Assembly: GCA_009911715.1 (NCBI GenBank)
Contig: CP047880.1
Coordinates: 682,001 to 746,000, forward strand
Origin: Methanomassiliicoccaceae archaeon DOK
Lineage (GTDB): Archaea > Thermoplasmatota > Thermoplasmata > Methanomassiliicoccales > Methanomethylophilaceae
Length of the DNA stretch: 64,000 nucleotides
Direction: 5' to 3'
In this document: piece by piece, positions 1 to 7,110 of the stretch
Position numbering within the stretch: the stretch's first letter is position 1
Layout of the letters: every line of letters starts with the position of its first letter
The notes under the pieces: generated by a model
Databases searched by the model: none
What the model was told of the DNA's origin: nothing
The model's input: the letters and a program-made list of their open reading frames with translations, nothing else
Translations under genes and position numbers: made by a program

Positions 1-1
1 C

Positions 2-109
2 TACAAGCCGGCGTGCGAGCGCGAGATGCCCGATCCGAAGACCGGCAGGATGCGGACATACAGGTTCATGAGGCTGTACCGCAGCGACGTGATGCTCTTC
101 GTGGACTGA
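2..109 (+). CDS. 3' end of an unidentified gene
   Basis: An open frame enters from the left edge and ends at TGA 107-109. The visible 35 residues are rich in Arg, Met and Tyr (ending RLYRSDVMLFVD) and look like coding sequence, but they match no family I recognise. The 3' end converges on the coiled-coil gene on the other strand with an 18-base gap. Function cannot be assigned from this fragment. Confidence 0.5.
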   Translation, partial: YKPACEREMPDPKTGRMRTYRFMRLYRSDVMLFVD

Positions 110-127
110 TGCGCATCTATGGAGAGG

Positions 128-664
128 TCACTCCGGAAGGTTGTCCCTGACCCTCTCTATCTTCCTTACGGCCGCGATGTACTTCTCGTGTTCCGAGTTG
201 GCAGCCCTTCTGCAGGTCTGGCACTGCTCGTGGCATACCTGGGCCTCCTGCCTCAGCTTCTCGGCCTGGTCCATGAGGGTGTGCATCTTCTCGTGGAGCG
301 CCTGTCCGTCCTGGGAGTACTTGACGACCTTCTGATGGTAGCTCTGGGCCTGGGACTTCGCCTCTCCGATGTCCCCGAGTCCGCCCGCCGCTCTCATCCT
401 GGCCGCGCGGTCATTCCACTCGTCGCGCTTCTGCTTGTTCTCCCTGACGGATATGTTGCACTCGTCCCTCTGCTGCTTGTAGACGGATGCCTGGGAGGAG
501 AGCTTCCTGGCCTGGGCCTGGAGTTTGTCCCTCTTGTCGGCGAGGACCTGCGCCTGCCTGTTGTAGTCGTCGCGGGCGTTCCTGTGCCTGATGGCCTCCT
601 TGTTCAGATCGGCGACGATGTCGTCCAGCCTGCGGGCATCCTCCTCTATCATCTCGGAGATCAT
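128..664 (-). CDS. Coiled-coil protein
   Basis: A 178-residue, strongly charged protein that is almost entirely heptad-like helix: Glu, Lys, Arg, Gln and Ala dominate, with one short break near residues 90-100 (Gly-Gly-Leu-Gly). It has no signal peptide, no membrane segment and no enzyme motif. Two Cys pairs in the C-terminal third (CHEQCQTC) could bind a metal or form disulfides. The start overlaps the stop of the prephenate-dehydratase-like gene by 4 bases, so the two are probably translationally coupled. Archaea carry several conserved coiled-coil proteins of this length with no known role; I cannot say more about function. Confidence 0.8.
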   Translation of the reverse strand: MISEMIEEDARRLDDIVADLNKEAIRHRNARDDYNRQAQVLADKRDKLQAQARKLSSQASVYKQQRDECNISVRENKQKRDEWNDRAARMRAAGGLGDIGEAKSQAQSYHQKVVKYSQDGQALHEKMHTLMDQAEKLRQEAQVCHEQCQTCRRAANSEHEKYIAAVRKIERVRDNLPE

Positions 665-1233
665 GCCGACCCCTTGCGGAGAAGATGGAACTCGGTCATG
701 TTGTCAGACCTGTCCTCGATGTTCTCGTGAATCATGCGGAGATTGAACATCTGGCCGGCGTTGCGTCTGCACACCACCGCCGTGTCCTCGCTCAGCTTGC
801 CCTCTGAAAGGTACTCCGCTGCGACAGCGGTGTCCTCCACCTCGATCCTGTCGGCACCGGGGAATAGCCTCTCGAGGTTGCCCTTGGTCTGTAGGAGTGC
901 CTGGATGTGGGATGCGACGTGCCTGATCGGGCCTTCATATCCTTCTCTGATGAAGACGCAATGATGGATAGGCACCCAGAAGCTGAGAACGAACTCGATG
1001 TCATCCCTGCCCTCGAGGGCCTTCCTGGTCTCCTCGACCGGTCCGGCGTTTATGTTGGCCACGGCGACGACACCGTACTCGGCGCCCTCGAGGTCCATCG
1101 CGTCCACGACGCCTCTGGAGTCGACCCTGGGGAGGAGCTCGTACTCATCCCAGCCCATCTTGGCGGCGAATTCCGTCGCCGCCTGTTCGGAGTTGGACCC
1201 GGGTATGCCCATGTAGGCTATCGTGACCGTCAT
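661..1233 (-). CDS. Prephenate-dehydratase-like protein
   Basis: The 190-residue protein begins MTVTIAYMGIPGSNSEQAA, matching the N-terminal PheA dehydratase signature (AYLGPEGTFTEQAA). The fold continues to a DNMTEFHLL segment where the family has its catalytic TRF motif. Here it reads T-E-F, so the Arg is replaced by Glu, and dehydratase activity is doubtful. There is no ACT domain, whereas full-length PheA carries one for Phe feedback. I chose the second ATG because a TATA-like ACTATTTAC lies about 25 bases upstream, fitting a leaderless transcript; the frame could extend 8 codons further. It is coupled to the downstream coiled-coil gene. It may be a true but divergent dehydratase or a repurposed binding fold. 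Confidence 0.7.
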   Translation of the reverse strand: MTVTIAYMGIPGSNSEQAATEFAAKMGWDEYELLPRVDSRGVVDAMDLEGAEYGVVAVANINAGPVEETRKALEGRDDIEFVLSFWVPIHHCVFIREGYEGPIRHVASHIQALLQTKGNLERLFPGADRIEVEDTAVAAEYLSEGKLSEDTAVVCRRNAGQMFNLRMIHENIEDRSDNMTEFHLLRKGSA

Positions 1234-1297
1234 GATGCGTCCGAATCGGTAATTCATGTAAATAGTTGGCGAAAGACGAGAAACGGAAGGGTTCCGA

Positions 1298-1327
1298 GAA
1301 TCAACGTGACCGCACGGTGCCTCCTTT
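1298..1327 (+). promoter_or_regulatory. 30-bp promoter element, copy 1
   Basis: Thirty bases here (core CGTGACCGCACGGTGCC) are identical, in opposite orientation, to 31620-31649, where they abut the TATA box of the pilin-like operon. Here too the element runs into a TATA-like CTCCTTTAAG, pointing rightwards into the structured RNA candidate. An ACCG-CA-CGGT inverted repeat sits inside it. The placement suggests a transcription-factor site shared by two promoters. Confidence 0.6.
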
Positions 1328-1349
1328 AAGAAGCATCGCGGAGAGGTGG

Positions 1350-1545
1350 GATGGCCGGCCGGGCGACGAGACCCGACCGGCGGGAGAAGAGTAAATGAGC
1401 ATTATTCCTCCGGAGGACGTTTAACGTCCGCATCTCGGTCACAATCTTCGGGATTGAGATCGAGATCTCCGTCCAGTGATGGACGGACAAACCCTGGCCG
1501 CAAGGCCCCGGGCCTGCTCCCAACAGGCTCGGTTCGGGTATGTAT
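1350..1545 (+). ncRNA. Candidate structured non-coding RNA
   Basis: About 200 GC-rich bases with no convincing protein frame hold a run of strong hairpins on the + strand. These are a 9-bp stem with one mismatch at 1354-1381; CCTCCGGAGG at 1407-1416; GGACG/CGTCC at 1415-1429; an 8-bp stem closed by GTGA at 1468-1487; GGCC-GCAA-GGCC at 1496-1507; and GCCTG/CAGGC at 1512-1528. Two of the loops are GNRA tetraloops, a mark of folded RNA. A TATA-like box at 1321-1330 predicts a start near 1350. I see no RNase P or SRP signature. A 15-codon frame at 1351 is the only alternative. The 3' end is a guess. Confidence 0.45.
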
Positions 1546-1649
1546 GTTGGAACGATAAGGAAGTATTTAAAGAATCGTTTCGACATTCGATAGCGTTAGT
1601 GCAACATATAACCCTATATTATTTCATACATCGAAGCTTTCGGTGCATC

Positions 1650-1883
1650 ATGGATGAGAGTTACCGCAAATGTCGCACATGCAGATTCTGCAGACATTCG
1701 GACGGGATGTGGGTGTGTCTGCCCGAGTCCAGGTCGACCACATCTGACGGCACATGCGGCAGATATCGTCCCGGTTGCTGCGAGAACTGTCTCTCCTACA
1801 ACGGTGGGAGATGCTCCAGGACGGGGGATGAGACGTTCCCACTCGACGTGTGTTCGGATTACGACCCATCCGGCGTGGCCTGA
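1650..1883 (+). CDS. Small Cys-rich protein
   Basis: A 77-residue protein with about ten cysteines in closely spaced pairs (CRTCRFC near the N-terminus, CCENC in the middle), as in a small zinc-ribbon or iron-sulfur-binding protein. There is no signal peptide. CTATATTATTTC about 30 bases before the ATG supports a leaderless start; an upstream ATG in the same frame at 1476 lies inside the structured RNA candidate and is less likely. It converges with the DUF5685 gene. The product is not recognised. Confidence 0.65.
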   Translation: MDESYRKCRTCRFCRHSDGMWVCLPESRSTTSDGTCGRYRPGCCENCLSYNGGRCSRTGDETFPLDVCSDYDPSGVA

Positions 1884-1926
1884 CGGTTACAAACAATTCG
1901 GGCCTGTTCCCTGGGCCGTTTCCGCA

Positions 1927-2832
1927 TCACTCCGACATCCTGGCGTTCCTGTTGGAGAACATGTTCTTGATGCTGGCCTTGGCCTGCGAGTTTCCAGAGA
2001 TGACCCTTCTGGCCGATTCCGGTATCCCGAAGTACACGATGTTGTCGCAAAGGGACTCGTTGCCTTTCATGGACGGCCTTATCCTGGAGTAGCTTCCCTG
2101 CATCGAGCCGATGGTCTCGTTGACGAGGCCAGTGAATCTGAAGACATCCTTGTCTATGAGGGTCCTGGCGTTGACGTATCCGGACTCGGGCAGGAGGGGG
2201 TTGTAAGTGCCCTCCATGTAGTCCTCGTCCAGGTCGTCTATCGCATCCATGATGTAGACCGCGGTGCTCAGTTCGGTGAAGACCTCTCCCAGGTCGCTGG
2301 TGTAATGGTCTCCGGCAATGTCCTCGAGGGCGCCTATCAGTCCGCTGCCGAACGTGCGGCCCATGAGGCGGGCATCTCTGCAGCCCCCTAGTTCGAGTTT
2401 TCTCAGTTCCTCGAACCCCTTGCCGACCATGTCATCGTAGTCGGGGTGCATCCTCACGGCCTTCTCGATGGCCCGGTTGAGAGTCAGGGATATGAACCTG
2501 CTCTTCAGCGAGGGGTCGTCGGTCTCATCGTCCAGCAGCTCCCATTTGGTAAGGATCAGCGTGTATGCGGCCATGTCGCGCATGAGATCGGCGGAGGTCT
2601 TGCAGCTGTCCAGGACGCAGATCGTCCGCTCTGTGGGGCCGACGTCGAGGGCCTGGCCTGTGACGCCGCAGAGCAGAATCGTGTTGAACGTCATATCGTA
2701 GTTGACAGTCAGCGTGCCGGTGAGTCCGAAGCCATCGTGGAGCTGATGGCAGGTCTCGCAGTAGTATCTGCGATATCTGCTCAGGTCCGCTGGCGACAGT
2801 CTCCCGTAGGCCGGCACGGTGTAGCCGAGCAT
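1927..2832 (-). CDS. DUF5685 family protein
   Basis: A 301-residue protein beginning MLGYTVPAYGRLS and then YYCETCHQL, the N-terminal signature of DUF5685. The rest is helical with Asp/Glu-rich patches (DAIDDLDEDY near residue 220) that could bind a metal. The ATG at 2832 is chosen over an in-frame start 68 codons upstream because the family starts here and a TATA-like CCTTAAATCC lies about 25 bases before it. It is divergent from the Cys-rich peptide and radical SAM pair, 288 bases away. The family has no established function. A role alongside the peptide cassette is possible but rests only on position. Confidence 0.75.
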   Translation of the reverse strand: MLGYTVPAYGRLSPADLSRYRRYYCETCHQLHDGFGLTGTLTVNYDMTFNTILLCGVTGQALDVGPTERTICVLDSCKTSADLMRDMAAYTLILTKWELLDDETDDPSLKSRFISLTLNRAIEKAVRMHPDYDDMVGKGFEELRKLELGGCRDARLMGRTFGSGLIGALEDIAGDHYTSDLGEVFTELSTAVYIMDAIDDLDEDYMEGTYNPLLPESGYVNARTLIDKDVFRFTGLVNETIGSMQGSYSRIRPSMKGNESLCDNIVYFGIPESARRVISGNSQAKASIKNMFSNRNARMSE

Positions 2833-3120
2833 GGAGACGCGGAAAGCGGGTGGGGATTTAAGGCTCTCGTCAGCCGATGCATGTGATATCTCACATCCTA
2901 TCACCGGAAGACCGACGCGGTCGATCCAAATCTCATTTATTCTCATGGATTCATGTAACATAATCGCCATTGCCGCGGATGATAGCCAGATGATGCTTTT
3001 CGATGCCTCTGACAGCATCTTCCAGACGTCTGGCACGGCCCTTCCAGAACCTAATCGTTAAATACGCGCACTAAGTACGCCTTGACTGTACCGAATTCAG
3101 CGTCGGTAGGTGAGTATCCC

Positions 3121-3417
3121 ATGTCGTACGAGTCAGAATCCGTAGACAAATTGACCGCACTTTACGAGAGCCAGTCCCCTTCCGCATTTATCGCGTTCGC
3201 GATGGAGGGACTCCCTGAGACAACCCACGACGAGCGCGTCGACAAGGGTGACCACGACGGATCCACCAAGTGCGACTACTGCTGCTGCGACGACAAGGGA
3301 TGCTGCAGCTCCCCCGGATGGTACGGCTGCCTCGTCGGAGGGGTCGTCGTCTGTGTCATCTGCTGCTGCTACGCCACCAACGGCTTCAACGGCGTCTGGA
3401 CCTACTGGCCCTTCTGA
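3121..3417 (+). CDS. Cys-rich peptide, putative RiPP precursor
   Basis: A 98-residue peptide with two parts. Residues 1-47 form an acidic, Cys-free leader. Residues 48-98 hold eleven Cys (51, 54-56, 61, 62, 70, 78, 81-83) among Gly, Val and Ser, and end in the aromatic tail GVWTYWPF. Its stop lies 15 bases before a radical SAM/SPASM enzyme, the arrangement of sactipeptide and ranthipeptide loci, where the enzyme builds thioether links on Cys. I chose the ATG after GGTAGGTGAG; GTTAAATAC at about 3058 is the likely TATA box. A frame extension to 3082 would add 13 residues. It is also possible that residues 70-83 are a membrane segment of a metal-binding protein. No exporter or peptidase is adjacent. 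Confidence 0.75.
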   Translation: MSYESESVDKLTALYESQSPSAFIAFAMEGLPETTHDERVDKGDHDGSTKCDYCCCDDKGCCSSPGWYGCLVGGVVVCVICCCYATNGFNGVWTYWPF

Positions 3418-3432
3418 TTCCGAAGCAACGGC

Positions 3433-4566
3433 ATGAAACCCTATCTGTCGGTAGTCGTGAAGCCGACGCTGTACTGCAACACGGGATGCAGGCACTGCTA
3501 CCACACACCAGACGAGAGGGTCAGGGGCGAGATGTCCCTTGACACTCTCGATCGTCTTTTCAGGATGGTCTCGCAGGAGTACGAGGCCGCATGGTTCATC
3601 TGGCACGGGGGCGAGCCCCTGACCCTGCCTATGTCGTTCTACAAGGACGCCATCGAGCTCCAGGAGAAGTATTTCGGCAAGAGGAACGGTCGCTGCGGCA
3701 ACACCGTTCAGACGAACGGGACCCTGGTCAACAGGCGCTTCATGGCCTATTGCAGGGAGAAGCAGATCAACGTCGGCGTATCCTACGAGGGCCCGTACAA
3801 CCAGGTCCTGAGGGAAGGAGACCCGTCGAAGGCCCTGGACCTGCTTTCCGCGAAGGAGAACAAGTACTCCGTGTCGGCGACCATATCCGCGGAGACGGCG
3901 CTGAAGCAGAGGGAGCTCTACGAACACTTCAAGGTCAAGGGCACGAACCTGTCGCTCTCCCCCGTGATACCCGCCGGATGCGCCAGGGACAACGGAACCG
4001 TTCCCGATGCGGACGAGTTCATAAGGGGAAGCATCGAGGCCTTCGACGCTTGGTTCCACGATGCCGGATCGAACGTCCCTCTGATTCCCCACTACCTTTA
4101 CATCCTCAACTATCTCGGGGACCCGACGCCGTCCGACTGCGCGCACACGTCGTGTCTCACGAAGTGGCTCTGCGTCAACCCCGACGGCTCCGTATACCCA
4201 TGCGCCAAGGCCTGTCCCGAGGAGTTCTGCATGGGCAACATCAACGAGGTCTCCACCATACAGGAGCTGTTCCAGTCGGAGGGGTTCAGGAGGATACTCC
4301 TCGGCTCCATTAGGAGGCGCGAGAAATGCGCATCTTGCCCCATATTCAGGTACTGCAACGGAGGGTGCAGCATGGACGCCTACCACGAGGGCTGCCTGGA
4401 GGACAACGGCAACGACTCCTGCAGGATATTCAGGGAGGTGTTCACGCACATCTCCCGCGAGGTGCAGGCCGTCCTGGACGGGGGAGGGGACGTGTCCGGA
4501 CTCAACCCGTTCGTCAGGGACGCCATCGTGGGGAAGCTCGTCAATCCCCGGGTCGTCAGCCAGTGA
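3433..4566 (+). CDS. Radical SAM/SPASM peptide-modifying enzyme
   Basis: A 377-residue enzyme. The [4Fe-4S]-SAM motif is C15-N-T-G-C19-R-H-C22, followed by GGEP at 59-62, the SAM-binding motif. A C-terminal SPASM region has Cys at 241, 247, 257, 261, 266, 299, 302, 308, 312, 321 and 330, enough for two auxiliary iron-sulfur clusters. This layout is that of maturases that form thioether or other crosslinks in ribosomal peptides. The Cys-rich peptide immediately upstream is the obvious substrate, and both genes probably share one transcript. A sulfatase-maturase role is the alternative, but no sulfatase is nearby. The family subclass cannot be set by eye. Confidence 0.88.
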   Translation: MKPYLSVVVKPTLYCNTGCRHCYHTPDERVRGEMSLDTLDRLFRMVSQEYEAAWFIWHGGEPLTLPMSFYKDAIELQEKYFGKRNGRCGNTVQTNGTLVNRRFMAYCREKQINVGVSYEGPYNQVLREGDPSKALDLLSAKENKYSVSATISAETALKQRELYEHFKVKGTNLSLSPVIPAGCARDNGTVPDADEFIRGSIEAFDAWFHDAGSNVPLIPHYLYILNYLGDPTPSDCAHTSCLTKWLCVNPDGSVYPCAKACPEEFCMGNINEVSTIQELFQSEGFRRILLGSIRRREKCASCPIFRYCNGGCSMDAYHEGCLEDNGNDSCRIFREVFTHISREVQAVLDGGGDVSGLNPFVRDAIVGKLVNPRVVSQ

Positions 4567-4599
4567 CGGCAGGTCCGGCACATCATCCCCGTATTGTTC

Positions 4600-5523
4600 T
4601 CACGATTCCCTTCCGATCTCGTCGATGTCGAACGGCGTGAGCTGATATACGCAGTAGTTCAGCCAGTTGGTGTAGAACAGGGTCGCGTGGGCCCTCCATC
4701 TGACTATCGGGTCCCGTCTCGGGTCGTCGTCCTCGAAGTAATGCTCGGGGACGTGCGGGTCCTTCCCGGCGTTCAGGTCCCTCTCGTACTCGTACGCCAG
4801 GGTGGCCGCGTCGTACTCCAGATGACCCGTGATGAACGTCTGGTTCCTCTCCGACTGCACCACCGCGACCCCGGACTCCTCCGATGCGCAGACTATGTGC
4901 AGGTGGGGGTTGGCCATGATGTCCTCGGCCCTGACCTCGGTGTGCCTGGACTGTGGCATGAAGAAGCGGTCGTCGAATCCTCTGACTATGGGCTCGTTAG
5001 GGATGAGCACGCGGTGCTCGTATATCCCCGAGACCTTGGACGCCATCTGCCTCTTCTGGATGCCGTAGTGGTGATACAGCCCCGCCATGGCGCCCCAGCA
5101 GATGTAGAGCGTCGAGCACACGTTGGTGAGCGTCCAGTCCATGATGGAGCAGAGCTCGTCCCAGTAGTCGACGTCCTCGTAATCGATGGTCTCCAGCGGA
5201 GCGCCGGTGATGATCATCCCGTCGAACTTGCGGTCGCGGACCTGATCGAACGTCCTGTAGAACCTGGCCAGGTATTCGGCGGAGGTGTTCTTGGACTCGT
5301 GGGTCGCCATCTGCAGCAGCGTGATGTTGGTCTGCAGAGGGCTGTTACTGAGGCACCTCAGGATCTGTGTCTCGGTCTCCACCTTCGTGGGCATCAAGTT
5401 CAGGATGAGGATCTCCAGCGGACGGATGTCCTGGGTGTTGGCCCTCCCCTCTCTCATGACGAAGACGTTCTCGGACTCCAGGATCGAAGCGGCCGGCAGG
5501 TCGTCGGGGATCTTGACAGGCAT
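4600..5523 (-). CDS. metA: Homoserine O-acyltransferase (MetA)
   Basis: A 307-residue MetA-family enzyme of methionine synthesis. It acylates the hydroxyl of homoserine and has the expected length and a full family match. The catalytic Cys is in [14 protein letters not shown]. The [17 protein letters not shown] segment has Glu where succinyl-specific enzymes have Gly; in characterised Bacillus and E. coli enzymes that residue sets donor choice, so acetyl-CoA is the likely donor despite the usual succinyltransferase name. The start is 4 bases after the cysK stop, so the two form an operon: O-acetylhomoserine and sulfide-using enzymes side by side. Confidence 0.93.
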   Translation of the reverse strand: MPVKIPDDLPAASILESENVFVMREGRANTQDIRPLEILILNLMPTKVETETQILRCLSNSPLQTNITLLQMATHESKNTSAEYLARFYRTFDQVRDRKFDGMIITGAPLETIDYEDVDYWDELCSIMDWTLTNVCSTLYICWGAMAGLYHHYGIQKRQMASKVSGIYEHRVLIPNEPIVRGFDDRFFMPQSRHTEVRAEDIMANPHLHIVCASEESGVAVVQSERNQTFITGHLEYDAATLAYEYERDLNAGKDPHVPEHYFEDDDPRRDPIVRWRAHATLFYTNWLNYCVYQLTPFDIDEIGRES

Positions 5524-5527
5524 CGGA

Positions 5528-6433
5528 TCACTCGTAGATGCCGAGGCTCATGTACTTCTCGCCGCCGTCGGGCAGGATGGCCACAATCTTGGCGGAGGGG
5601 TCTTCCCTTGCCCTTCTGATGGCGGCGAAAACGTTGGCGCCGGAGGATATCCCTGCGAATATCCCCTCCTTCCTGGCGAGTTCCACGGCGGTTCTTATCG
5701 CATCCTCGGTGGCGACGGTCTCGACGGAGTCCACGGCCTCGGGCAGGTAGTTGCCCGGGACGAAGTTCGAGCCGATCCCCTGGATGTTGTGGGGTCCTGC
5801 GTGGCCCTCTGTTATGAGCGGGCTCTCGGCAGGCTCGACCCCGACGACCTTCGCCTTGGAGCCGCTGTCCTTGCAGGCGAGGCCGATGCCGGATGCGGTG
5901 CCCCCGGTTCCGATGCCAGCGTAGATGAAGTCGACGTCCGGGAGGTCCCTGAGGATCTCCTTCCCGGTCCCGACTCTGTGGGCGGCGACGTTGGCGGGGT
6001 TGTCGAACTGTCCTGCGATGAAACCGCCCCTCTCGGACCTGATGCTCTCGGCGAGTTCCACGGCGCCCTGCATGCCCTTGGCGCCTGGCGAGAGGACAAC
6101 TTCCGCCCCGTACGCCTTCATCAGCGAGATGCGTTCTTTGGACATCGTGTCGGGCATGACTATCACCGCCTTGTATCCCCTGGCGGCCGCAATCATCGCG
6201 ATGGCGATGCCGGTGTTCCCGGATGTGGGTTCGATGATGGTGCCGCCCTCCTCGAGGACGCCGCGGGCGACAGCGTCGTTGATCATGGACAGGGCTGCGC
6301 GGTCCTTGATGGATCCCGCGGGGTTCCCCCTCTCGATCTTCACATAGACGTGGGTGCCCGGAGGGTTGATCCTGTTAAGGCGCACAAGGGGCGTCTCCCC
6401 AATCGTCTCAGTGATGCTGTCGTAGATTGTCAT
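5528..6433 (-). CDS. cysK: Cysteine synthase (PLP-dependent)
   Basis: A 301-residue fold-type II PLP enzyme that joins sulfide to O-acetylserine. The PLP lysine is in [12 protein letters not shown], the substrate loop is [10 protein letters not shown], and the phosphate-binding loop is [13 protein letters not shown] chose [12 protein letters not shown] because it matches family N-termini; a longer frame adds 22 residues that overlap the promoter. The TATA-like CTTTTTATC lies about 30 bases upstream and GGTGG just before the ATG. It is transcribed with metA and stands near the divergent siroheme reductase, a coherent sulfur block. Use of O-phosphoserine or O-acetylhomoserine instead cannot be excluded. 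Confidence 0.92.
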   Translation of the reverse strand: MTIYDSITETIGETPLVRLNRINPPGTHVYVKIERGNPAGSIKDRAALSMINDAVARGVLEEGGTIIEPTSGNTGIAIAMIAAARGYKAVIVMPDTMSKERISLMKAYGAEVVLSPGAKGMQGAVELAESIRSERGGFIAGQFDNPANVAAHRVGTGKEILRDLPDVDFIYAGIGTGGTASGIGLACKDSGSKAKVVGVEPAESPLITEGHAGPHNIQGIGSNFVPGNYLPEAVDSVETVATEDAIRTAVELARKEGIFAGISSGANVFAAIRRAREDPSAKIVAILPDGGEKYMSLGIYE

Positions 6434-6470
6434 GCCACCCTGATTGGATGGACGATGATAAAAAGGTCTT

Positions 6471-6494
6471 GCGGAGGGGCTCCGTCCCCTCCGC
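6471..6494 (-). terminator. Terminator hairpin after cobO
   Basis: Nine-base arms GCGGAGGGG and CCCCTCCGC around a 6-base loop, followed on the minus strand by AAGACCTTTTTATC. It sits at the 3' end of the adenosyltransferase gene, and its T-run doubles as the TATA region of cysK. Confidence 0.6.
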
Positions 6495-6498
6495 GGCA

Positions 6499-7047
6499 TC
6501 AGTACTCTATGCCCTTCCTGGCGCCCACTCCCCTGTCGAACGGGTGCTTGATCAGGGTCATCTCGGTGACCAGGTCGGCATAGTCTATTATCTCCTGGGG
6601 CACACCTCTGCCCGTGAGGACGACCTCGGTGTTGGGCGCCCTCCTCTCCAGAAGATCGATGAGGGACTGCGGGGTCATCAGGCCCAGCCTGATGGAGTTG
6701 ATGGCCTCGTCGAGGATGACCATGTCGTACTCGCCCGATGTCAGCACCTCCTCCGCCCTGGCCAGACCCCTGCGCGTGTCCTCAATGTCCTGCTCCCTGG
6801 TGACCTCGCGGCCGCACATGTGGTCCGAGCCCATCGGTTCGATGGTGAATCCGGGGAGCATCTCCGCGGCCATGTGCTCGCCGTATCCCTTCGGGGGCTT
6901 GAGGAACTGCAGCATTATCACGTTGAGCCCGCGTCCGACGGCCCTGAACGCCATGCCCATCGCCGCCGTGGTCTTCCCCTTCCCGTTGCCGGTGTACACC
7001 TGCACCAGGCCGAGCCTCTTCTTGATCTCATCCGGACAATCGGACAT
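6499..7047 (-). CDS. cobO: Corrinoid adenosyltransferase (BtuR/CobO)
   Basis: A 182-residue P-loop enzyme that transfers the adenosyl group of ATP to cob(I)alamin or its precursor. The P-loop is YTGNGKGKTTAAMG near residue 20, and the Walker B-like segment is MVILDEAINS, both typical of BtuR. The start is ambiguous among three Met codons. I prefer the third, because GGTGG lies 5 bases before it and the TATA-like GATTATTA predicts a transcript beginning near the first; the longer form reaches 7065. Corrinoids are central to this organism because MtaC carries one. It is divergent from the siroheme reductase gene. Confidence 0.9.
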   Translation of the reverse strand: MSDCPDEIKKRLGLVQVYTGNGKGKTTAAMGMAFRAVGRGLNVIMLQFLKPPKGYGEHMAAEMLPGFTIEPMGSDHMCGREVTREQDIEDTRRGLARAEEVLTSGEYDMVILDEAINSIRLGLMTPQSLIDLLERRAPNTEVVLTGRGVPQEIIDYADLVTEMTLIKHPFDRGVGARKGIEY

Positions 7048-7110
7048 CATTTCCACCTTGTGCATGTATCACCGTCAGACGTAATAATCACTGTGACGCT
7101 ATCATCAGGT

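Noticed and set aside
1326-1586. 86-codon frame on the minus strand over the structured RNA candidate
   Set aside because: No start signal, no recognisable content, and codon pattern of non-coding GC-rich DNA; the hairpins on the + strand explain the region better.
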